From: a virus
DNA length: 35,286 bases
Direction: 5' to 3' (one strand)
IMG/VR virus record: IMGVR_UViG_3300037358_000198
Location: 1 to 35,286 of that record
In this document: piece by piece, positions 30,231 to 35,286 of the stretch
How positions within the stretch are numbered: the first letter of the stretch is position 1
Layout: every line of letters begins with the position of its first letter
Notes under the pieces: model-generated
Told to the model about the DNA's origin: nothing
Databases searched by the model: none
Seen by the model: the letters and a program-made list of their open reading frames with translations, nothing else
Program-made: the position numbers and the translations under genes

Positions 30231-30704
30231 ATGTCTGAAACCAAAGAAAGCACGATCCTTGAGCAGTTGACGGCGGCAGTTGCGGCCCGGAAAGATAGTC
30301 TGATCGCATTGCGCGCCAGAATTGAAAGCCTGATTGAGCCGATTCCTGTCGGGGTTACCCTCGCTGATGATGAGGGTGTAATTGGCAAGATCAAGAGAAT
30401 TTGCACTGGCGCGTCCCAATGGAGCAACCGCACTTGGGATGTCACTATCCAAGGTAAAGGGTTGATCGCCGATGGCGGCTTCCTTGTGGCGGACATATGC
30501 GACCGCTCCTACTGGGACGGCAACAATATGCATCATCACTCGACCGAGGGTTTTTATCTGGGCAGTGATTCGGAGGGATCGTCTCTTTGCTGGCTCTCTG
30601 GCAAAGAGACCAGGAAAATTGCTCTGCGACTCCCGCGCGCGATTGAGCGCTACATCGAGGAGTGCAAGGCCGAAACTGCAGCCAACTCTTCCACGGCGGT
30701 GTAA
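30231..30704 (+). CDS. Accessory phage protein of unknown function
   Basis: 157 residues with a modest ribosome-binding site (GGAAAAGAGACTCGAC before the ATG). The first 45 residues are a helical, coiled-coil-like region (ILEQLTAAVAARKDSLIALR), followed by a domain with IGKIKRICTGASQWSNRTWD, an aspartate-rich ICDRSYWDGNNMHHHS segment with three histidines in a row, and a C-terminal helix (LPRAIERYIEECKAE). The HHH cluster near aspartates could be metal-binding, but no known enzyme motif is evident. It is bracketed by the 17-bp repeats, so it may be a recently inserted cassette. Confidence 0.55.
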   Translation: MSETKESTILEQLTAAVAARKDSLIALRARIESLIEPIPVGVTLADDEGVIGKIKRICTGASQWSNRTWDVTIQGKGLIADGGFLVADICDRSYWDGNNMHHHSTEGFYLGSDSEGSSLCWLSGKETRKIALRLPRAIERYIEECKAETAANSSTAV

Positions 30705-31028
30705 ATGAGTAGGGCGCGCCTGACCAGCGGGAAGTCAGCACCCCTCCCTCTTAACACCATCGACGAGACCGGCCACACCTACGGCGATCTCACCGTGCTC
30801 GATTACTCGCACGCGGACCCGGCGCAGAAGGCCATGTGGCGCTGCCGGTGCGTGTGCGGCGCGATCTGTATCCGTGCGGGGCGCAAGCTCCGCGCCGCCG
30901 CCTGCGCGTCCTGCGGATGCCGCAAGGCCGATCCGCTCTACCGGAGCGCGGTGCGGATGCAGATGCCCGCGCGGAAGCGGAAGGCTATCGCGCGGCTGGC
31001 GGCCGCGGCCAGGTGGCGCTCAAAATAA
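30705..31028 (+). CDS. Zinc-ribbon phage protein (AP2/HNH-accessory domain type)
   Basis: 107 residues. The core DETGHTYGDLTVLDYSHA, then MWRCRCVCGAICIRAGRKLR and CASCGC, matches the GxxFG.L.V....  W.C.C.CG......L..G...SCGC domain common in phage AP2-like or HNH-associated proteins: four cysteines form a compact zinc site. The C-terminus is basic (RMQMPARKRKAIARLAAAAR). It would bind DNA. It starts directly after the stop of the 30231 gene and converges with the minus-strand HNH gene, the two overlapping by 9 bp. The nuclease part of typical AP2-HNH proteins is absent. Confidence 0.7.
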   Translation: MSRARLTSGKSAPLPLNTIDETGHTYGDLTVLDYSHADPAQKAMWRCRCVCGAICIRAGRKLRAAACASCGCRKADPLYRSAVRMQMPARKRKAIARLAAAARWRSK

Positions 31029-31364
31029 TTCCCCCTGGTCTGCCTTGACCACCGCCCGCGGCCTCATCCAAGCCGCATACGGCGCCCATTCGATTTCGGG
31101 CAACAGCCACCACTGGCCCACTCTCTTCGCGCGGCTGCGGCGCGTCATCGCCCACCGCTGGTGCGAGTCCATGGTGGCGTGGCAGCTCGGACACATCAAC
31201 GCCACCAAGCCGCTCCTGGGGTTGTGGGTGGTGTGGGCCACGTTGATGCGCGGATGCGCCAGGCCGCACCGCACGCAGCGGTTGCCGAGCGCGGCGATGA
31301 GCACGATCCGCCGCTTGCGCCAGGTGGCGCCGTAGAATTTTCTAAGTTCGGGACGGATCGGCAT
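31020..31364 (-). CDS. HNH-type phage protein (possible homing or packaging nuclease)
   Basis: 114 residues. YGATWRKRRIVLIAALGNRC leads into CVRCG (C30/C33), then NVAHTTHN (H44/H47), and finally MCPSCHATMDSH (C58/C61/H62, H68). The paired CxxC knuckles around an AHxxH motif are those of HNH-fold nucleases, with TMDSH in place of the usual second Asn/His. It lies last in the early operon, not next to terS/terL where packaging-associated HNH genes usually sit. Thus a homing or recombination function is an alternative. The fold is fairly clear; activity is not proven. Confidence 0.72.
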   Translation of the reverse strand: MPIRPELRKFYGATWRKRRIVLIAALGNRCVRCGLAHPRINVAHTTHNPRSGLVALMCPSCHATMDSHQRWAMTRRSRAKRVGQWWLLPEIEWAPYAAWMRPRAVVKADQGELF

Positions 31365-31369
31365 CGGGA

Positions 31370-31876
31370 TCAGTCCGTCGAGACGAAGTAGTAATAAGGG
31401 TAGTCGCCGCTAAGCGCACTGCCGCCGCGCGCGATATTACTCTCCCGCCAGTCTTCACGGGTCGCAATCCCGGTGATGAGGAGCGCAGGCATCGACTCAG
31501 GTGGGATTATTTCGCCGTACTGGTTAAAAGATAAACAAGGCCTGCCGCAGTGGATACAGCCGCGGCCACAGATCGAGCCCACCGGGTGCGGCATCACGAA
31601 GCCCCAAACCAGGGGTCTATTGGTGTTTTCCACAGGTGATGGAAGAGCCTGGAAGCGCTTCTTCATCCCCTTCTTCATGGGGTGGGCCGACAGGCTGCGC
31701 ACGATGCCGTTCAGGCGGTCCGCCTCGGCCTGGGCGTGCCTCTTCAGCTTCCACGTGCCGCGTTTCACGGCGTGCGCCTCGGGCTCGTAGTAGCCGGTGC
31801 GCTTGTTCTCGCCGGCGACGTGGAAATTGCCGGGCGTGTCTTCGCGGGAGTTGGGGTGGACGCGGTAGCGGGTCAT
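31370..31876 (-). CDS. Cysteine-cluster phage protein of unknown function
   Basis: 168 residues. The N-terminal third is basic (AVKRGTWKLKRHAQAEADRL, AHPMKKGMKKRFQ). A cysteine cluster, ICGRGCIHCGRPC, sits in the middle and could hold zinc or an iron-sulfur cluster. The C-terminal third (MPALLITGIATREDWRESNI, SALSGDYPYYYFVSTD) is aromatic. It is coupled to its upstream neighbour (ATGA) and lies five bases from the HNH gene. No family recognised. Confidence 0.5.
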   Translation of the reverse strand: MTRYRVHPNSREDTPGNFHVAGENKRTGYYEPEAHAVKRGTWKLKRHAQAEADRLNGIVRSLSAHPMKKGMKKRFQALPSPVENTNRPLVWGFVMPHPVGSICGRGCIHCGRPCLSFNQYGEIIPPESMPALLITGIATREDWRESNIARGGSALSGDYPYYYFVSTD

Positions 31877-32094
31877 CGGAATCCCTCGATAAATCGACGC
31901 GCCTCTGTCTCATTTCTCGTCGCGATCAGAACACCGAAGCCACCCATTCTTTCGGCGATTCCCCGAAGCTCCTCGTGTTTATCCAGATCGCACAGCATCG
32001 TCGTCACCGCGTTAACCACGTTGTAGTTCGGACCGTGCTCCAGGTGCTTCAGCGCGTCCGCCTTCGCCCAGGCCAAGTGCTCGTCGCGCGTCAT
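31873..32094 (-). CDS. Conserved small phage protein (MTRxEHLAWAK type)
   Basis: 73 residues. The opening MTRDEHLAWAKADALKHLE followed by AVTTMLCDLDKHEEL and an ending ARRFIEGF is a pattern I recognise from a widespread small phage protein in temperate phages of high-GC hosts (MTR.EHL.W.K.RAL......A...M..DL.KH.E ... RRFIEGF). The function is unknown. It is coupled by ATGA overlaps on both sides within the early operon. Confidence 0.72.
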   Translation of the reverse strand: MTRDEHLAWAKADALKHLEHGPNYNVVNAVTTMLCDLDKHEELRGIAERMGGFGVLIATRNETEARRFIEGFR

Positions 32095-32612
32095 CCCAGC
32101 GACTCCTCGACCTCGGGCCGGAACGCCTCCAGGTCTTCACGGTGCACGAAGTACTCTTTGCTCCAGCGGTGCGCCCGCAGCCGCCCGCTCTTGATCGCGT
32201 GCACCAGCAGCCGGCGCGGAAGCCCGCTCGCTTTTGCCGCCTGGTCGAGCGTGTAATTCATGGGCGGCGCCGCCGGCCGGATCGCCGCCGCGATGACATC
32301 GACCAGGGCCGGCACTTTCTGCGCCAGCCCCTCGGCCACCTCGGTCGAGATGGGCGGCGGCAGGATCATCGAATGCGAAGGCTCGCGGCTGCGCTTCTCC
32401 CGCTCCACATCCTCGCGGCTGATGATCGTCACCCGGCCTTCCGCGCTCTGCCGCTCGAGTTTCCGCAGCTTGCCCTCCGCGCACATGGTCTGGATCGTGC
32501 GCGTCGAGACTCCCAGGTAATCCGCGGCTTGCTGCTTGGTGAGCCAGTCCTCGCCGCGCGCGTCCAAAGCCCGCGCCTGCCCTTCGCTCAGCACTTCCGT
32601 TGGTGTTGCCAT
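32091..32612 (-). CDS. Double-HTH DNA-binding protein (excisionase/MerR-like)
   Basis: 173 residues with two HTH units: residues 22-70 (WLTKQQAADYLGVSTRTIQT, then GKLRKLERQSAEGRVTI) and 118-160 (TLDQAAKASGLPRRLLVHAI, then SGRLRAHRWSKEYFVHREDL). Each looks like a helix_turn_helix_17/excisionase-type module. Between them is an acidic helical linker. The protein could bind two operator half-sites or link replication and excision. The start follows the previous stop by 3 bp and a good AAGGGGGAATG site. It may regulate the early operon or act as the excisionase/lysogeny switch; the true role is unknown. Confidence 0.7.
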   Translation of the reverse strand: MATPTEVLSEGQARALDARGEDWLTKQQAADYLGVSTRTIQTMCAEGKLRKLERQSAEGRVTIISREDVEREKRSREPSHSMILPPPISTEVAEGLAQKVPALVDVIAAAIRPAAPPMNYTLDQAAKASGLPRRLLVHAIKSGRLRAHRWSKEYFVHREDLEAFRPEVEESLG

Positions 32613-32615
32613 TGC

Positions 32616-32846
32616 TCATTCCCCCTTGTCTATCAGCCATGACTTGAACCCCGATGGCGTCAGACTCTCCATCGGCACTTCGTACGCCCACGCCCGGATT
32701 ACGTGCAATACCTCGTCCTCCGGAAAACGCTCCCCCGCGATGGCGATCAGCGAATCCGGCATGGAGTCCTCGACCGGGATTCTGGCGTCCGACACGTCCT
32801 CCAGAATGGCCAGTATTCGAGCTCTGAGGGGCATAGGAGCGTTCAC
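32616..32846 (-). CDS. Small early phage protein
   Basis: 76 residues from the GTG that overlaps the upstream stop (GTGA). It is helical and acidic (LRARILAILEDVSDARIPVE, then FPEDEVLHVIRAWAYEVP, ending SGFKSWLIDKGE). A longer open frame upstream overlaps the hexapeptide gene and looks spurious. No known family. In the early operon it may be a regulator or replication accessory. Confidence 0.5.
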   Translation of the reverse strand: MNAPMPLRARILAILEDVSDARIPVEDSMPDSLIAIAGERFPEDEVLHVIRAWAYEVPMESLTPSGFKSWLIDKGE

Positions 32847-33409
32847 CGGGCGCTCCCTGGTGTCTGGAGACCCTCCGATCGCTCCTGGGGGCTCCTGGGG
32901 CCGATTTCGCCCTCCTCCGGATACGCGGCCATCCACGCTTCCGCGGCGTTCAAATAGCCGGTGTATTCGGCGATTTGCGCGGGGGTGTAGTTATTGGCTT
33001 TAGCCCTGCCCAGGACGCGCCACTCGGCGATCGTCCACTCTTCACATCCGCTGCGGAGGATGCCTTTTCGAGGGATGCAAAGTAGGCTTCTACTCCCGAC
33101 GATGTACAGGGGTGAGATCGAAAAACGAGCCCCCGCGCCGATCCTAGCCCGCGCGCCGATCTCGGCCCCATCGCCGATCCTGGCCCCATCGCCGATCCTG
33201 GCCCCATCGCCGATGCTGGCCCACTCGCCGATCACGGCCCCATCGCCGATCCTGGCCCACTCGCCGATCACGGCCCACTCGCCGATCACGGCCCCATCGC
33301 CGATCACGGCCCCATCGCCGATCACGGCCTCATGGCCGATCTCGGCCTCATGGCCGATCTCGGCCGACTTGGCTATTTTGGCCGAATTGGCTATTTTGGC
33401 CGAGATCAT
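32843..33409 (-). CDS. Hexapeptide-repeat (left-handed beta-helix) early phage protein
   Basis: 188 residues. Residues 4-93 are 15 near-perfect hexads of the type A-x-I-G-x-x (AVIGDG, AVIGEW, ARIGDG, AEIGHE), enough for about five coils of a left-handed parallel beta-helix, as in acyltransferases such as LpxA. After the helix, a conserved C-terminal region (SPLYIVGSRSLLCIPRKGIL, RSGCEEWTIAEWRVLG, then ANNYTPAQIAEYTGYLN) matches other phage hexapeptide-repeat proteins of the VGSR...GC...EEW...A..Y type. The function of this phage family is unknown. No acetyl-CoA site is evident. It is coupled by ATGA and GTGA overlaps to its neighbours. Confidence 0.85.
   Translation of the reverse strand: MISAKIANSAKIAKSAEIGHEAEIGHEAVIGDGAVIGDGAVIGEWAVIGEWARIGDGAVIGEWASIGDGARIGDGARIGDGAEIGARARIGAGARFSISPLYIVGSRSLLCIPRKGILRSGCEEWTIAEWRVLGRAKANNYTPAQIAEYTGYLNAAEAWMAAYPEEGEIGPRSPQERSEGLQTPGSAR
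33129..33400 (-). repeat. 18-bp tandem repeats encoding hexapeptide coils
   Basis: On the plus strand the unit reads gccgat followed by a two-base variable step and ggcc(c/t)(c/a)(a)(t/c)(c/g), repeated about 15 times with near-identity. The units are recent enough to recombine, so the coil number may vary between strains. Confidence 0.85.
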
Positions 33410-34431
33410 GAAACCCTCTTTCCCTTGCTAAGTATTTGCCCGATTTCGGATCGGAAGTCTTCGCCCGCTGCGGCCGCTTGGCTCTTCGGCTTGCCGCCGG
33501 AGAGCGCCTTGAGCATCAGCGCCAACCCATCCCCGCCGGCCTTGAACTCCTCGGGCGGAATGCCGTGCAGCCGCTCGGCGGCGATCACCGGAAACCAGCC
33601 GTACGAGTACGCCACCTGGCGCTCGGCGCGCAGCTCCAGGAGGAGGCCCTCCAACTCCCGAATCGAGCCCATCGCGAGGAAGAGTTTTACGAGTCTGGCG
33701 GGGGGCGCTTCTTGCGGCGGGATCCGGCACAAATGGGGCGTGCGGAGGTAGCCCTCCATGAGGCCGCGGGCTCTCTCGATCGCCTCCGGTCCGGCTTCGT
33801 CAGTTTTTGCTTTCCAGCGCAGCTGGATGGATTGATCAATCAGTTTTAAATCCAAATCCTGATCGGATTGCCGAGCGCGCGTAGCGCGCGTAGCGCGCGC
33901 GAGGGCTTCCCGCGCAAACTCTTTAGAATCAACGATTGAAAGGTCGAGAAGGCCCTGCGAGTGGTCGGATTTTCCGACCAGTGGGGAGCTCGAGTGGTCG
34001 GATTTTCCGACCAGTGGGGAGCGCGAGTGGTCGGATTTTCCGACCAGTGGGGAGCGCGAGTGGTCGGATTTTCCGACCAGTGGGGAGCGCGAGTGGTCGG
34101 ATTTTCCGACCAGTGGGGAGCTCGAGTGGTCGGATTTTCCGACCAGTGGGGACTCCGGGGGTTCGTATTCGAGAGTCCGCAGCCATTCGAGCCGGTACCA
34201 CGCCGCCGACCGCCTGGAGTCGCCCCGCTGCATCGTCACCAATCCCGCCCTTGCCAGAGCGCCCAGCGCCAATACAACCGTCTCTCTGCTCATACCGCTT
34301 CGCCTCACGATTTCGGACACGCTCATCTGCACCACCCAGCCGTCGATTTCACGTGCGGCGCTCGTCAGCAAGACCGCGACATACAACTCAGCCCCGCTCA
34401 AGCCGCGGGCAATTCGTTCCAGCCTGCTCAT
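33406..34431 (-). CDS. Replication-initiator-like winged-helix protein containing an iteron array
   Basis: 341 residues from the ATG at 34431, the only plausible start after the upstream gene (AAGGA is adjacent). Residues about 10-85 form a winged HTH (LSGAELYVAVLLTSAAREID, then SVSEIVRRSGMSRETVVLAL, GALARAGLVTMQRGDSRRSA). Residues 94-159 are six 11-residue repeats SPLVGKSDHS(S/R/Q) encoded by the 33-bp DNA repeats. The C-terminal 150 residues are helical and acidic/basic (LMEGYLRTPHLCRIPPQEAP, AERQVAYSYGWFPVIAAERL). This arrangement (DNA-binding domain, origin repeats within the gene, C-terminal interaction domain) parallels lambda O-type initiators. Its stop overlaps the next start (ATGA). 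The replication role is inferred from this architecture. Confidence 0.72.
   Translation of the reverse strand: MSRLERIARGLSGAELYVAVLLTSAAREIDGWVVQMSVSEIVRRSGMSRETVVLALGALARAGLVTMQRGDSRRSAAWYRLEWLRTLEYEPPESPLVGKSDHSSSPLVGKSDHSRSPLVGKSDHSRSPLVGKSDHSRSPLVGKSDHSSSPLVGKSDHSQGLLDLSIVDSKEFAREALARATRATRARQSDQDLDLKLIDQSIQLRWKAKTDEAGPEAIERARGLMEGYLRTPHLCRIPPQEAPPARLVKLFLAMGSIRELEGLLLELRAERQVAYSYGWFPVIAAERLHGIPPEEFKAGGDGLALMLKALSGGKPKSQAAAAGEDFRSEIGQILSKGKRVS
33962..34145. repeat. Six 33-bp iterons with perfect palindromes (candidate replication origin)
   Basis: TGGTCGGATTTTCCGACCA (perfect 8-bp arms around a 3-nt centre) recurs six times at exactly 33-bp spacing, starting at 33962, 33995, 34028, 34061, 34094 and 34127. 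The units are almost identical in between (agtggggagc[g/t]cgag). All lie inside the replication-initiator-like gene. Six evenly spaced palindromes, three helical turns apart, are typical of initiator-binding iterons. Confidence 0.9.
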
Positions 34432-34477
34432 TCCTTGCGCTAAAGTCAGCTCAGCCTGCTTTCCGCCCCGCCCGTTT

Positions 34478-34747
34478 TCATTGCACGCTCCCAAAAAACT
34501 CGTCATAGAAGTTGAAACCGGAGACCCGGACCGGCTTGACCATGAGGCTCGCGTCGGTGCCGCCGCGGAAGTAAGTGCCATCGGGAAACACGAGTTCCAC
34601 CATGTGGACCGAGTAGTCCTTGAGGACCTCCCGATGGCTGTGCACCAGCCGTTCAAGGAACGGACCCTCCGCCGGCGGCTCGGGGACCTCGACGGTCTCC
34701 CGGCACACGAGGACGCCGTCTCCGTAGAGTCGGCAGATTATGCGCAT
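34478..34747 (-). CDS. Small first gene of the early operon, unknown function
   Basis: 89 residues with a strong ribosome-binding site (GGAGGTGCGCG before the ATG). The product is beta-rich with basic and acidic patches (RIICRLYGDGVLVCRETVEV, then HSHREVLKDYSVHMVELVFP, DGTYFRGGTDASLM) and looks like a small alpha/beta protein. It is the first gene after the tRNA-side junction and is followed 46 bp later by the replication gene. No family recognised. Confidence 0.55.
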   Translation of the reverse strand: MRIICRLYGDGVLVCRETVEVPEPPAEGPFLERLVHSHREVLKDYSVHMVELVFPDGTYFRGGTDASLMVKPVRVSGFNFYDEFFGSVQ

Positions 34748-34761
34748 CGCGCACCTCCGGC

Positions 34762-34818
34762 TGCTGGCGTCCTGCTGGCAAAACTGCTGGCAAAACTTGC
34801 AGTGATTCGCTGCAAGTT
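34762..34818. promoter_or_regulatory. TGCTGGC direct repeats and a 9-bp inverted repeat (operator or tRNA terminator)
   Basis: TGCTGGC occurs three times (34762, 34773, 34785) and AACTTGCAG (34794-34802) pairs with CTGCAAGTT (34810-34818) around a 7-nt loop. On the minus strand the hairpin lies downstream of the tRNA and is followed by a short T-run (GTTTTG), so it could be the tRNA terminator. It also lies just upstream of the early operon and could be an operator. Neither role is proven. Confidence 0.5.
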
Positions 34819-34866
34819 CGCCGTTTTAAGGGAAGGGTTGGAGGAGCTAAAGGCCAGAAAACTTAG

Positions 34867-34940
34867 TGGGCGCGATGGGACTCGAACCCATGACCATTTG
34901 CTTAGAAGGCAAATGCTCTATCCACCTGAGCTACGCGCCC
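34867..34940 (-). tRNA. tRNA-Arg, anticodon UCU
   Basis: On the minus strand a complete cloverleaf can be traced: acceptor GGGCGCG/CGCGCCC, D-arm, anticodon stem (ATTTGC/GCAAAT) with loop CTTCTAA giving anticodon TCT, and the T-arm GGGTTCGAGTCCC. The discriminator base is A and CCA is not encoded. Its 3' end points toward the phage genes, the usual orientation for a tRNA used as an attB site. Confidence 0.95.
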
Positions 34941-35007
34941 GCCGGCTCCGCTCTCTCCAGTCTAATGGAACAAAAGCCGCGGAAAAAAACCGCTGCTCAC
35001 CGCTACC

Positions 35008-35286
35008 CTACTGCACCACCACCGGCAAACTCCCCAACGTCGCCGCCGCCGATTCCGGATCCGGCGCGTCCGCGTCTTGCAGATAGAACGTCATCCCGTT
35101 GCGCACCCAATCGCCGGTGCGCGCCGAACCCGACGATCCGACGTTACCCATGAGCGGGCCGTTCGGTCCGCCGATGCGGATCTGCACCCGCTTGGCGGTC
35201 GTGGTCCAGATGATGGTGGTCTCGGCGGGGCCCTCGGCCGTCAGGATGGGATCGGGATCGGCCCGCAGCGTGGTACCCGGCCGCAC
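35008..35286 (-). CDS. Host-like exported-protein C-terminal domain (5' end outside window)
   Basis: 92 residues visible; the frame is open to the window edge, so the N-terminus is missing (a GTG at the edge is not a trusted start). The visible part has AEGPAETTIIWTTTAKRVQI, RIGGPNGPLMGNVGSSGSA, then TGDWVRNGMTFYLQDADAP, a beta-sandwich-like domain I associate with secreted proteins of acidobacteria and relatives (SGSA.TG.WV..GM.FYLQ). It lies upstream of the tRNA on the same strand, separated by 67 bp, and probably belongs to the host chromosome. This supports a prophage junction at the tRNA, but a phage origin is not excluded. Confidence 0.55.
   Translation of the reverse strand: MRPGTTLRADPDPILTAEGPAETTIIWTTTAKRVQIRIGGPNGPLMGNVGSSGSARTGDWVRNGMTFYLQDADAPDPESAAATLGSLPVVVQ

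Larger units (their letters stand above)
30100..30730 (+). repeat. 17-bp direct repeat pair flanking the 30231 gene
   Basis: GCGCGCCTGACCAGCGG occurs at 30100-30116 and 30714-30730, in both cases coding for ARLTSG. The pair brackets the 157-residue gene. This could be a trace of cassette insertion or of recombination between related gene starts. Confidence 0.65.

Noticed and set aside
33129-34145. Tandem repeats that might be read as a CRISPR array
   Set aside because: The 18-bp and 33-bp units are contiguous, in frame and without unique spacers; both encode repeats in proteins.
34432-34656. A longer start for the replication protein
   Set aside because: The extra 75 residues lie over the preceding gene in a different frame and are S/T/W-rich without structure.
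34481-35086. A plus-strand frame across the tRNA containing the phrase GRDGTRTHDHLLRRQMLYPP
   Set aside because: This phrase is the well-known spurious translation of a tRNA gene on the opposite strand. The real content is the minus-strand tRNA-Arg and its neighbours.

Overview
The window looks like most of a tailed-phage genome, probably an integrated prophage, in a GC-rich bacterium. An Acidobacteriota host (Solibacter/Bryobacter-like) is my best guess. It rests on the style of the signal peptides (leucine-rich, ending in ...AQ) and on the partial gene at the right edge, which resembles small exported-protein domains I associate with that phylum. This is an inference from resemblance, not a database result. 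I see no tape-measure gene. The head module (TerL, a large P22-sized portal, scaffold-like protein, Mu gpT-like capsid) is followed by adaptor-like proteins and large fibre/spike proteins, so a short-tailed (podovirus-like) particle is the best morphological guess.

Layout. (a) 34,867-34,940 is a tRNA-Arg(UCU) on the minus strand, with a partial, apparently host gene to its right. The tRNA 3' end faces the phage, which suits an attachment site, but no integrase is in the window. (b) 34,747 down to 31,020 is a tightly coupled minus-strand early operon: a small protein, a winged-helix replication-initiator-like protein whose gene carries six 33-bp iteron-like repeats, a hexapeptide-repeat (left-handed beta-helix) protein, two-HTH and other small phage proteins, and an HNH-type protein. 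(c) 28,461-31,028 is a plus-strand block of small accessory genes. It begins with an excisionase-type HTH gene with a disturbed start, followed by a strong sigma70-like promoter and a 5' hairpin that recurs before the next gene. (d) 28,443 down to 1 is the minus-strand late operon: small-terminase-like protein, a sigma factor, TerL, portal, scaffold-like protein, head protein, major capsid, a signal-peptide tail fibre, a second exported-looking protein, adaptors, an L,D-transpeptidase-like enzyme, a 1363-residue modular tail protein, a beta-helix tailspike and a GNAT-like protein. A plus-strand cassette (21,415-22,554) with a LuxR-type HTH protein interrupts it.

The most unusual features are: a perfect 16-bp match to the chromosomal parS consensus between two tail genes; Sec-type signal peptides on three predicted tail or fibre proteins; a phage sigma factor wedged between the small-terminase-like gene and terL; and an iteron array with perfect palindromes embedded in the replication gene. 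I also counted a strongly strand-biased hexamer across the late operon. Together they suggest a temperate phage that may use host ParB, reprograms late transcription with its own sigma factor, and has fibre proteins that may be exported or membrane-anchored before assembly. The functional links are inference.
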